From NCBI GenBank assembly GCA_013397115.1, contig VWZW01002639.1, forward strand, positions 434,001 to 498,000: DNA of 64,000 bases. The letters are read 5' to 3'. Positions 25,401 through 37,400 of the stretch are shown here, in pieces. Source of the stretch: Edolisoma coerulescens. Lineage: Eukaryota > Chordata > Aves > Passeriformes > Campephagidae. Each line of letters starts with the position of its first letter. Within the stretch, counting starts at the first letter, position 1. The notes under the pieces were generated by a model. The model made no database searches, was not told the DNA's origin, and saw only the letters and a list, made by a program, of their open reading frames with translations. Made by a program: the position numbers and the translations under genes.

Positions 25401-28400
25401 CCACTCCTAAGCAGGAATGGCAGCGCTGCAATGGCGTGGGAAAGCTGCTTTAGCAAATAATTTCTGTTTATGGCCCTTTCCCTCTGAAAATCCAGAGGGC
25501 AAATTGCTGCTCAGTGCTACAGCTCCTTTCTTCACCCTCAATATGGAAAAATTAAAGTGGTAACATGGAGCTTGATCATTGGGTTTTCGTGGAGGGAGGA
25601 GCTGAGCTGCACACAAGTACTTTGGAGATTGCTCACAAGTACTTTGGAGATTACTTAGTATTTGATCCTATTGCACATTTGATAACGAACACCCCCTTAT
25701 CTTCCATACTTCTTGCCCTATTCTCACTTCCTGCCCCTTTTCTGCCCCCTTTTCCCACATGGTGCTCCACAATGCAAGCCTTCATAATGTAGATCTGTAA
25801 GACCAGGCAACTTAAATCAGTTTTATTTGACCAGCCCACCCCGGAAAAGCAGATATGCTAGTGAATTTACCATTCCCTGCTTTTGGGAAAGACTTTTGGG
25901 CCGAGCCTTGGGCGCTGAGGAGCAGGTTCAGAGCTGATCCCCCCGTGTGGGGTCACCCAGGGTGTCCTGCCAGCCCTGCTCTGCAGCTGCTCCACGCCCA
26001 ACAGCAGGAGCAGGACTCGAATCCTGTCTTTTACAAGCCACAGTAAATCAGAACTTTCCAAAACTACCAGTTTAGCTCCCCTTAATTAAATGCATAATTC
26101 ATAAGCCAACAGTGTTCTGCCAACAGCTTCATTTTTACACATTTCCCCCATCAACAACCCCATTCCAAAAAGATTATTTACGTCTCTTTCCCCCCCTCGG
26201 CTCCGGCATGGGAGCAGTATGGTAATAAGTCTGCAAACTCCAGTAGTTTTGTGGAGCTTTATGTTATCAGCTTGCAGCATTTTAGGACTCTCATTAGAAA
26301 TGATGCATCTCCAGGGAGCAATCAATGACACTTTCTATACTTGGCTAAATCCTGCAACAGGCTCCGTTTTACTGCAGATAATGCGAAACTTTGCCGAGGT
26401 CTGCAGTAAACCTGGGAAATGCAGCAATTAATTCTCAGTGTAACCTGAGGTGTGTGCAGCTACGGGTGCTCACCCACAAGATTAGAGCCCCATGTTGGCA
26501 CATTTACCTGCCCATGGACTTTGAGGTACCTTAAAGCACCTATTTACAGGGGAAAGTCTGGAGATGGAGTTTTCCTACAGGAAGGATCAGAAATGAGGGG
26601 GATGTAGCCGTGACCTGCTCTGTCTTGCAGAGACACACACACTTTTCCTGTCTCAGGCACGGTTTGCTGATGCAGACTGTCTGGGCAAGCAGAACCAAGT
26701 ATGTAAAATTCTGATTTCAACTCATTTTTTGAAGGTCTCTAAGCTGCAAGATGGGGACTCTACAGAAAAAAGCTGGAGATTTGCAAGGTAAATACTTCAA
26801 TCTATGTTCAATTAAATGTTGTCAGCATTTCTGTGGAAGAAATACCTTGGATCTGCCCTCTACCCAGACTTCCCAAAACACGGAGGGCTGGTACCCTGAT
26901 GTGCTTTTCCTGGAATTCTTGCCTTCCTTCTCACCCAGACCTGCACTAAGGCACCTCTGGGCAATAAAACCACTCTGAGGGGTTGAACCGGACATTTGGA
27001 TGCCCAGATTTCCATGCCAGGAGAGTGTATCCAAGAGAATCTGGAAATAATTTTAAAAACAGGGAAAAGCAGTTGGGAAGTTTCCCTGCCAAAGTTCTGG
27101 TGGTGGCAATTACAGGGCTGAAGAAAGCCCTGACCCTCTCTAAGGGCATCCCTGTACCTGCCAAGACTCCAAAAGGATTCCCAGGAAGGATCTTTAGAAC
27201 ATTTTATGGCACGGAACAAAAACCCAGACTCCAGCCACGGGAGCAGGTGATACAGCTATATCTTCCGTGCAGGATGGAATAAAATAAAACAAAACTCTAT
27301 GAAAACCAACTTTATGCTACACAGGCATTCTTCAGGAGGTCAATCTGCGAATTAATTAATCACAAAAAGAGAACCAGACCTCTTCTGTCCTGATTTCCTG
27401 ATTTCAGTTCTCAGGGGGTTCCAGCTGACTTCATTTTCTGGAGTTTCTGTGCCTCTCTTCCTCTCTGCTCCCCACCATTGCTTCAGGGGTTATTGATGAA
27501 TTTTCCCATTAACTGAGAACAAGCACAGGCCCCTCTTAGTCATATTTAAATCCCTTTTCCCCCAGTAAGAGAGATATAAACACTCCCCCTCTCCTAACTG
27601 CAGGTTCATCATCACCCATCTGCAGGCCATCCTTGCCTAGAGCCTAATTCAGCTCCACTAAACTCTGTAGAAACCCTAATTTTAATTGACTTCAGTGGGA
27701 GTTGGATGAAATCTCAAGAGGAAGGAGCCAAACTTTGGAGATTAAACTTTTTCTCCTGCTTTTAAGGCGTAATAGCAGCAACCTACTCCCTTACTCAGTA
27801 TCTTTTCTTGGAAAGTTACTACAGCAACAGGTAACGGAGTAGAAAATCCAGCATTGTGTGATAAAATCTTCCATGTTGGGTCACTTGGAACATATCAGAT
27901 GAGCAGATCCACTGATTGAGCCAAAGAAAGGAGAAAAAGCCCTTTGCTCTCACTTGTATGGCAGAGCAGGAGCTATTTTATAGTGCTGCAATATTAGGGT
28001 GTGTTTGTTTGGGGCTTTTTTAATCCAAGGCAAGTGATTGTGGGGTCAGTGTCCCTTCTCACCCCAGAGACCCCAAAAGCTCGTTAATCCAGGAGGGCAA
28101 CCCTGAGCTTGGCCAGGCTGGAGAGCCTCTCCCACCCCGTCAGCCCTGAGAGTTTTCCTTCAGCGCTCGGCTGGGAAAGAGGAGCAGCTGATAACCATTC
28201 CTGATGTACTCATCTGGGGAATTGAACATTTCAGTGCCTCCCTCAGACCAAGCAAATACAAATCAATCCTGCTGGATCTGCAGCAGAGCAGCTCCAGGCT
28301 GGGCTCAGGGAGGGGACTCTCCCTCCCTCTGGAGCTGTGGGAAAGCTGGATTAAAGATTCATAGGAGCAGGGAGAAAGGGACTCTCAGGCACTGAATTCT

Positions 28401-31400
28401 GTAAAGGGAGAGACACTTCAAACCCTCCCTTTCAGATTATGCACTTCATCAAGTGCAGCATTTAATATAAAATGCAGAAATCAAAGGCCCTTTAACATCT
28501 CTGCTCATCTCATCCCATCCTCTCCAAACCCCAGTTTCACCTCCTTCGCCAGCCTTCCGCAGGCTGAGGATTAGGAATTTTTACCCTCCTAGGGCTCCTA
28601 CTTCCTTAGGAGCGTTTTGGGGTTTGTTTAGCCTCCCTACAGCAATGTCAGCGCAGAGGAAAGCCCAGAGCCTCCGTCCCACTCCCAGCCCTGGCAGCTC
28701 TTCCACACAAATAAATGCAAATGCAGAGTGATCCCGCTGCTCCTAACAAGATTAGCAACTTCCTTAAAGCTCTGCAGGGAGCCAGCTCGGAGGAAACAAG
28801 CTTTACATCAGGCTTCACTTCTAAGAAAATAAATGAACAACAGTCCACCCCACAGTCTCGTGTCAAGTATTACCATTTAGGCAGCAGCTTCTTAAACACA
28901 GGCAGGTCAAGCTCGCTGTGTAGCTGCAGAAATTAAGGCTTCCTCCAGCTTCCTCCCTCCTTTCCCCACCTTGGAGCTCTCTACAAACCACTGTTTTGCA
29001 CTAGTAAAATATTACTTACGTTGATTACACAGGGGAAAAAAAGGGCTGACCTAAAAAACTGAAAGCAGAGAAGGGATCTGGTTAAGGAAAAAAAAAAAAA
29101 TCCAGCTCACCTGGTCCCCCCTGCCCTGCTGAGGCTCTCTAAGGAGCAGAGGGATGGCACAGCTGAACTTCCTAAGGTGTGGTAATGAGCCTCATAAATA
29201 ACAGCAGAGACACCCGGGCATAAATTGGTGGGGAGGAGTGGGTTGAGGGAATAAAGGGTTTGTGGTGGGTCAGGTAACCTGGGGCAGCCCTGTTCTTGCT
29301 TTAAGCGCTAATTAGAGGCTGTGATATTTTTTTTTTTTATTGTTTGTTAACTGTAATTTTTAATGTCTTAATTGATCTAAGATATAAACTTAGGTGGGTC
29401 TTTTTTTCTTTCCTGCTTGTGTTTGATCTGTCCTGAAAGTCCTAATATTAGTTCACAGCAATATGGAATTCTCTTTTTATTCTCTGAGACAGTTTAAAGC
29501 TCATGTGAAAGCTGCTGGAGCAGCCTTTTTGTACTTTTGTTTGTTTGCTTGGTGGGGTTGGTTTGTTTGTTTTTGTTTTATAGCTGACTAATATATTTTT
29601 ATCCTCTGTTTAAGTGAATCACTCATTTCTCATGTACAAAAATAGGTTGGCAGTGCTCTCAGTCAAGAAACCAGCATACAAAAAAGAAGCAGCACATCTT
29701 TCCTTGTCAAATGCATTGGAAAATCAGGTTTAATTCAAATTAAACTTTAAATATTTTAAATATTTTTGACCATGGACCAACACTTGTGGTGTCTGATAAG
29801 CAGCTGAGTGTCCTGATGAGATCTGCTTTCTTGGGAATGGAGCAGGAGGTTTAACTCCAGTGCTGTGGTGCAGGACCACATAAACTTGGAAATATGAGAA
29901 GAAAGAGAAGCGAGACGCTTCCCTAGAGACCACGAGTAGCAGAAACACTTCTAGAGCTCTTGTTCCATCTTCTAGATGTTATATGGGAGAAATGGAATTA
30001 ATGAACCAGCCTTGTTTTCCATTCTATTATTTCTATTCCTCTTCTTCCATTGTTACACTGACTTTCAGAGGTTGGCAGGAGGTTTTACCCAGGGCTTCCT
30101 ATTTCAAATTTCCGATATTAATAGCAGCTGCTTCAAACAACTGCTGTACAGAGGGTTCCTGTCTTCCTTCAAGTCATTGCATCACAGCAAAGGCAACCCT
30201 TTCCCTGCTGGTGGGGCTTATCTTCCAAATTCCTTGACATCTCTCTAATTCCTGGCGCATTTAAAGTGCAGCACACAACGCTTGTAATGTGAGCTGGAAG
30301 CACAGTTAGAAATCCTTCCTCCTGTAGGTATTGTGAGGTGGAGGCAAGGGTTTCAATTAAAAAAAAAAAAAGACCTAAATATACAATCCTTTTCAACAAA
30401 AACAACTTCCTAAGCATCCTGAAATAGTCTCTGCCTTACCATGGCTCACACCATGTACTTCATCCCCGTGGCAGATGATTTTGGATCCTAAACACAGTGT
30501 TTAGGGATGACAAAAGGACCCAGGCTCTGCTCTCTGGAGACTTGTTATTTCAGGGAATGGATTTTCCAGGCCTGCTGGTCAGCAGCTCCCAGCCCCAGCT
30601 GCAGGAATACTCTGGTAAAGAGATTGCTCGTGGATGCCATTTTGTCAGTTCAATTAATCTGGGGGGAGCTCACCTGGTAACCATTTATTTGTTCTGGATG
30701 TTTTCTTCTCCTCCTTCCTATTTGTCAAATCATAATTTTACCCTGCAGCAGGAGGAAAATGGATAGTTCACTGGGTCTAGGATGGATGTGTTGTCTTTCT
30801 GCCTGTCCCACTGACACGTTTGAGGAACTCTTTGAAGCCTTTTGTGCCCTTAAGGACAAGGTTTCACTTCGTCTCCTTGATTATATCCTCTTTTCATATG
30901 GCTGTAAACACCCAGTGAGCTGACACTGCCTCTCTGTAGGGCTGGAGGGGTTTCTATTGATTGATGGGTTTTTCTCTCTCTCTCTGAAATCCTGTATCCT
31001 CTTTCTAGATCACTATTTACCTTCTCCTGGGACTTTGTCTTATAACTCCGTTTCTTTAAGAAGAATTGAGGATTGCTGGGAGCAGGACATGGTAAACTGC
31101 AGCTCTGTGGATGTGTGGTCACTGCTGCCAGAAGCAGGATGTGAGTCATCCAAGAGCTGCTGATTCTTTAAGTCCAGAACAAGACAATTTGGTAACTATG
31201 ACATTGATATTTCCCCTTTATTAACAAATATTTGCTTTACTAGGGTAAAATGTTCACCTGGATTTACCTCACCTAGAAAGGGAGGTCTCCAAGGCCTTAT
31301 GGTGAACACCCCCAAATAATTCTTCAGAAAACTCCTTTTCATGCCCCGTCTGAAGCACAGACAATTACTCAGAACCCTGATCTGGGCAGCCCTCTTTTAA

Positions 31401-34400
31401 TCAAGCAGTTCACCTCTCCAAAAGCCCCTTCTGATTTAAATTATTCTATAATTATCAGGCAGGAATAAAATCAGGGATTCAAGAGCAGAAGCCGAACCTT
31501 CGTGACAAATCCAATGTGACTGGTGCAGGATTGAAATGAGAGCATCGCAGCAGCAAGCACTAAAGGGGAAAGGGACATTCCATGGAGACCTGGAGTAGTT
31601 TTGGTGTAGGAGGAATTGCTGAGGGCTGCTCTTCTGCCATTCCATGAGGAGCAAGGCCCTGGGGTAACCAGGAATGGCAGCAGAGAGCCTTGCAGGCCTT
31701 CATGCTGTCCTTGCTGTGTCCCAAGGAACGACCGGTTCTACTCCCTCACAAAACAATAAAAAAGGGCCCTAAAAACGTGTGAACACAGGGTCTTTTAAAG
31801 AAACAAACCCCAAATTTGTTGTAAACCCAGGAACTGATGCACGAGCAAATTGCAGTGCTCATCCCATGGGGAATTCTGCTTCTGAGGCAGAGCAGGGGCA
31901 GCTCGGGCTGTCCCTCACCGTACCTCCGTGGTGGGGGGGAGTTCCGCAGAGCAGGACCACTCCTTGTCCCTCTCTCACTGACACCGGGCTTCTCGCTCTC
32001 GTCTCGAAGTTTTCCAGGTCTTGAGGGAGGAGAAAACAAGGCCTGGTTATTGTCCATCAGATTTATTCCCACCTGCATCCCAATCTATCCAATTTATTCA
32101 CTCAAGAACAGTCACATATTGGACAGCGGAGTATAATTTCATTGAGAAATTGTGTGGAAAAATAGCTCGTCCAACCTGATATCATGAAATTACAGGATCA
32201 TTAAGGTTGGAAAAATGTCCCAGATCATCCAGTCCAACCATTACCCGAGTCCTTTGACATTGACAAAATATTTATTCCTACAGCAGTTCTACTGCAGCTC
32301 TGGGAATTTGTGTTCACAATTTCTACTTCCAAAGCCAGTCTATTATTCCATGACTTTTTCCAGCATCATTTTTTGGGACTTGCAAGACTTAATCTACATG
32401 AGTTGGAAAAAAAAACCAAAACATTTTGTAGTGTTTCCTTTTCTATAGAAACAAAGAACAGCTGTGTTCTATGTATACAAGTGATAATTAAAGATCAGTA
32501 GGACTCCCACAGAGTGTAGGTTTAAATGATGATAAAAATGTGTTGTTTTCTTAAAGATTCTGGTCTGTCCCAAACTGGCTGAAATACTTGGATGTGTTTT
32601 AATTGCCTTGAGCTTTAGCACTGGATTTAAAGGGGAGAAAAAGGAGATTTTCAGTGGGAAATCTCCTCTATGAACATGTCCATGTCCATCTCCCACAGGT
32701 GATTTTTATGGCTTTCAATGTCTGTTTTTTACCCAGTCTAATACCACACTCAATCTGCTCCTTCCTCACGTTTCACTGAGATATTGAAGAATTATCAACC
32801 TGATTCCCTTTAATTCAATTACAAAACGTGACACAAAAGACATGCTTTAAAATGAAAAGATTATTTACTCTTTGATCCAGTTCTCATCCTAATGAGAAGC
32901 CTTCCCATTTTGCCAGAACCATGTGGGAAATGGCTGCTCGAGACACATTCAGAATATGCTTTAATACAATAAATATCAGCTTCCCCTTAAACCTCTTTAT
33001 ACCACGGAGCTGTAAACTGCCTGCCCTAAGCTCATTTTATTTACCTCGCTGCAGATTCTTGTTTCAAACAATTGTTCCATTTTTCATCAGCTGAACACCA
33101 ACCTGAGCCAGAGTTCAATAGAGAGAAACAGCCCTTGCTGGTCAGAGCAATAACGATTACTACCTGTACAGCCTCAGCTATTTATGTCAATATATCAATT
33201 TTCTCCCCCTTAGCTGAACTTTACACAGTTAATTTTTCTTTTCCTCCTCTTCATCTCCTGGATATTGGTCTCCTATGAAGACATTGTCTGCTCAGAGGGG
33301 GCTGGATTGAATTAAGCACCTGTAGCACCTCCTCGTGCTGTCATGGCACAATAGATGGGGCCTGTCAATACACTGGGAAAGGGCTTTAAACGCTGATGTT
33401 CTTTTAATTGCCTGCTGGCTACAGCTCTGCCTTGGATTATGGGTAGTTCAAGGGGAGAAAAAAGCCAAGAAAGGCCAAGAAAAATAGAAAAAAATTCATT
33501 TCTTCAGTTGTATTCCATCCTGTAATTCTAAACAAAAGAGAAAAGAGTAGATGGGTGTAATATGATTAATTAGAGCTTGGTTTCATACTTGGCTTAGTGC
33601 AGTCTCTGAAAGTGTGGATTTATTTACTCATTTTGAAAATTCAATCTGAGAAAATTTACCACATTTTCTTTCTTTCCTGGGAATTGTTCTCTGAGAAGAA
33701 AAGGGCCAGCACCAAGTATTTGTGTGGAAAAGTGGTCCCTTGAACAACCTTCAAGATTTACTTGGGGTGCCTGGTCTGAGGCTTTCTGCTCTGGGAGAAG
33801 GGGAAAAAAGACCTTCAAATTCTCTTATTTATTATATTAAATTAAAAAAAAAATATTAGAAAGGTGCAAAAATGCAGATTTTTTTAGGATTCAGGCACTG
33901 ACAACAAAAATGGTCACAGTTCCCTTTCGTATCTTTTTCCCTCAGCTGCTAATATGAAAAAAAAAGCAATTTCTACTTAAAAATAGAGTTTAAAAAAAAT
34001 CAAAAAAGTCTTGGGCAGTGTGGAAAATCTGTGCAGTCTAACTAATGCTTCCCAATATTTTCACTGTGGTAAATCAGCCCTTTTTTTTTTTTTTTTGCTG
34101 AGGACAAAATTTCACTTGTTATGAGACACTCAAGAAAGGAGGGAGAAGAAATAAAGGAAGGGCAGTGCAGCAGGAGGAAAAGGCTTTCCTGACAATTGAG
34201 AATTAACTGTGTACTACCTCGCTCTGAAATGGGAATAGATTTTGGAAAGTAATGAGCTGCTAGTAGCAATTTTTAGTTTAATGACACAATATGTCAAGTT
34301 ATCAGTTTTACTCTCATTTCAGGTGCTGTGTCACCTGTCTGTGTCTCTCCATTAAAACCGTGACAAGTGTCCCTGACTTGAATAATTAAAAGCAGGAGGA

Positions 34401-37400
34401 TGAGATCTCTTAGGAATCCACTGTTTTATAGGGAGCCAGGACCATTTTTGATGGTATAATGGAATCATGGAATGGTTTGGGCTGGGAGGGACCTTGAAGC
34501 TCATCCAGCTCCACCCCTGAGAAAACTTCCACTATCCCAGTGATGCTATGATAATTTTTTGCCTTTTCTTTATATGCCTTTTATATAACTTTTTATGTAT
34601 CCTTGATGTATTTCCACGCATCCCACCTTAACGAAATAGTGCACCTTTAAAAATCCTTAAATAAATACCGAAATAAAAACCCCTTTTTCTCTTAACCATA
34701 TCTAACTCTCAATTTTAACACCAAGAAAAGGCAACACCAGGCTGCTCCAAGCCCTGTCCAACCTGGCCTTGGACATTTCCAGGGATCCTGGGGCAGCCAC
34801 AACTTTTCTGGGAACCTGTTCCGCTCACAGGGAACAATTTCTTCCCAATATCCCATCTAAACCCACTCCCTTTCAGTTTGAATCCATGTGGCTGTGCCTT
34901 TTCAGTCTCCACTTTTCAAACCTGAGGATCAAAACCTGTAGGCAGGAGTTTGGGCTCTTTCATGCCACGTTTGTAGTTTTGTTACACAAAGCAACTCGGA
35001 TTTTCCAGTGCGGGAGAGAAGATTTCCATCCTTTTATGCTTATTAATCATAGGTTTAAAAAAGCAGCTGTGGAGGCACATAAATCATCATTTAATCTCTT
35101 CATCTCACCCATGGCAGGGACAAGTATGCAATGTCCTTATTTAACCCAATTTTTAAAGACCTTTAGGAAAAGACATTTTCTTTAGAGAATCCATTCCCTT
35201 GCTTAACTCCAAGGTCTTCATCACACTGCATCCTTTAGAAACCCTCACCTCCCCAAAATTTCACAGGCCAAACCAGAAATGATCTTTTGCTTTGATTGGT
35301 CTTGATAGATAATTGTACAAAGTGAATTTATTCAGTGCCTCTCTCTGTAATAAAGAATCATTGAAGAACAAAAAACCCACAAACCTCTGAAAGAGCAAAC
35401 CAAGGCAAAATAGATAAAGAGAATTCATTAGTGGAGTCAGTGTTGCTTCTGTTTTCATCATTACTGGACTCTTCCTCCAGGCAGGCAGCATCTCCCATGG
35501 AATATTGTGACACCTCATTCAAATGGGTTCAATAATGAGCTATAAAATAATCTACTTTTGCTATGCAGACCAGGTGGGTGAGAGAGGGATGAGGTGGACC
35601 CTCAGAAATAAGGTTTGTCTTTGCCACAAAGATTTCTCCATCCATTTTCCCACCTATGGGGTTGTATTTTCAATGATCTGTTGCAATCTGAAACCTGTTA
35701 AGTATATATATGAGTGTGTGTGAAAAAAATACCTGATGATATAAATGCAGATATTCTACTTTGCTCTTGTTATTCTGAAATCCTGGCTGCTGTCAAACCA
35801 CTTCTCCTCGCCCTGGGTGTGCATTTACACCCAGAGAACACAACCACAGTGATGTCCCAGCTCCTGTTCCCTAGCACAGCTCCATAACGTAACATGACAT
35901 AACCTAATAAAGCAGAATGTTGCTTGTCAAAAGGAGTATCAAATAAGAAGGCTAAGATCAGGTGTTTGGCACACATTTAGATTGCTAATATGCACTTAGG
36001 AATAAGATGACTATTTAACAGATGGTATATTTGCTAACTTCAGTGTTTCTGCAGAGATCTATAAATAAATTATCACCTAGTTCCTACATAATCCCTTTCA
36101 TTCTTTGTCTGTATTTATCTCACTTGAAGAACAACGAGTTCCCTCACACTCCATTGCTCTCTCAGCTGCGAGTTTTAACAAAAAAAGCCACATTTTTTTC
36201 CCTGTGATCTGTGCATGTTGGCAGACTGCTCTTGATAGAGCTTGATTAATCAGTTGGATGTGATAATGAGGTCGTGGAGGCCAAGCAAAATGCTCAGATG
36301 CACAAGTGATGCTTCCCAGGCAAGAGTGGGAATGTATGGACTCAGCTGTGTGTGGTACAGCCTCGTCTCCGGCTGGGAATATTGCAGAGCTAAACAAGGA
36401 GGGGCTGTGCTCACAACACCCCAAACATACTGCGTTTTGTGGGATGGAGCTAGGGAATGGCATGGCTCTCTCCAATGGGAGAGAACTCTCCGAATTCTTG
36501 AGGTGGAGGAGGCTGTCAGATCCTCGTTGGGAATCAAGGGAGGAATGGGGAGAAGGAAGGGGCCAGAGCTTCTTTCAGCTCATGTAACCCAACCTCACCC
36601 TCTGGGATCAAGGATGTTATCATGGAATTGCAGGATGGTTTGGGTTGGAAGGACCTTAAAGCTCATCAAATTCCCCCCCCTGCCATGGGCAGGGACACCT
36701 TCCACTATCCCAGGGTGCTCCAAGCCACGTCCAACCTGCCTTTATCCTGATTTATGGCCTGAAAGTCTTCCAGGTAGATTTTAAATAGAATAAAAACAGG
36801 TTGAGAAGAATATCAGTGTCGGATGAAGGTGACCATCAGTGTCACTTTGCTGAGCACAAACTGCCAGTGAGAGAGGCAAACCCTGGGGGGATGAGGCATT
36901 TGCCTGAAAAAATGGCCTCTGGAGACTGAAACAGAATGGAAGTGAGGGACAGAAATATTTCCTCCTGAAGCACTTGCATTGATTATTAGGTTAATTAATA
37001 GGTTCAGCCATGCATTATTTTTTCCTTAATGTTTTAAAGTTCATAATAATAGAGATAATCATAAGTCCCAGAGTGGTTTGGGTTGGAAGGGACCTTAAAA
37101 CCCATCTCATTCCACCACTGCCATGGGCAGGGACACTTTGCACTATAGCAGGTTGCTCCAAGCAACATCCAATTGCTGACTGTTCATTAATATATTTATT
37201 CTGAATTCCCCACCACCACTGTTACCCACTCATCTGGGTATATTTTCAATATAAAACTGCCTTACAGGTGTCAGAGTGGCAGACTTAACTACACAACTGA
37301 GTGAACACAAGGTCAGTTTTCCTGGGATTAGGGAACTTCTTCTTAAATATGTTTGATAAGAACAAAAACCTAACCACAAATAACTCATTCATTTCAACCT

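Noticed and set aside
26860..27282. Overlapping open frames on both strands near 27 kb
   Set aside because: They overlap one another, have no recognisable domain and lie wholly inside the Ig2 intron.
31746..32078. 110-codon minus-strand frame over the Ig2 first-half exon
   Set aside because: It is a shadow in the wrong frame; the contactin peptide is in another frame of the same strand and is bounded by splice sites.
36242..36784. 180-codon open frame on the plus strand
   Set aside because: Its last third is CR1 and the rest resembles no protein; an 85-95 codon frame is open on the opposite strand over the same bases.
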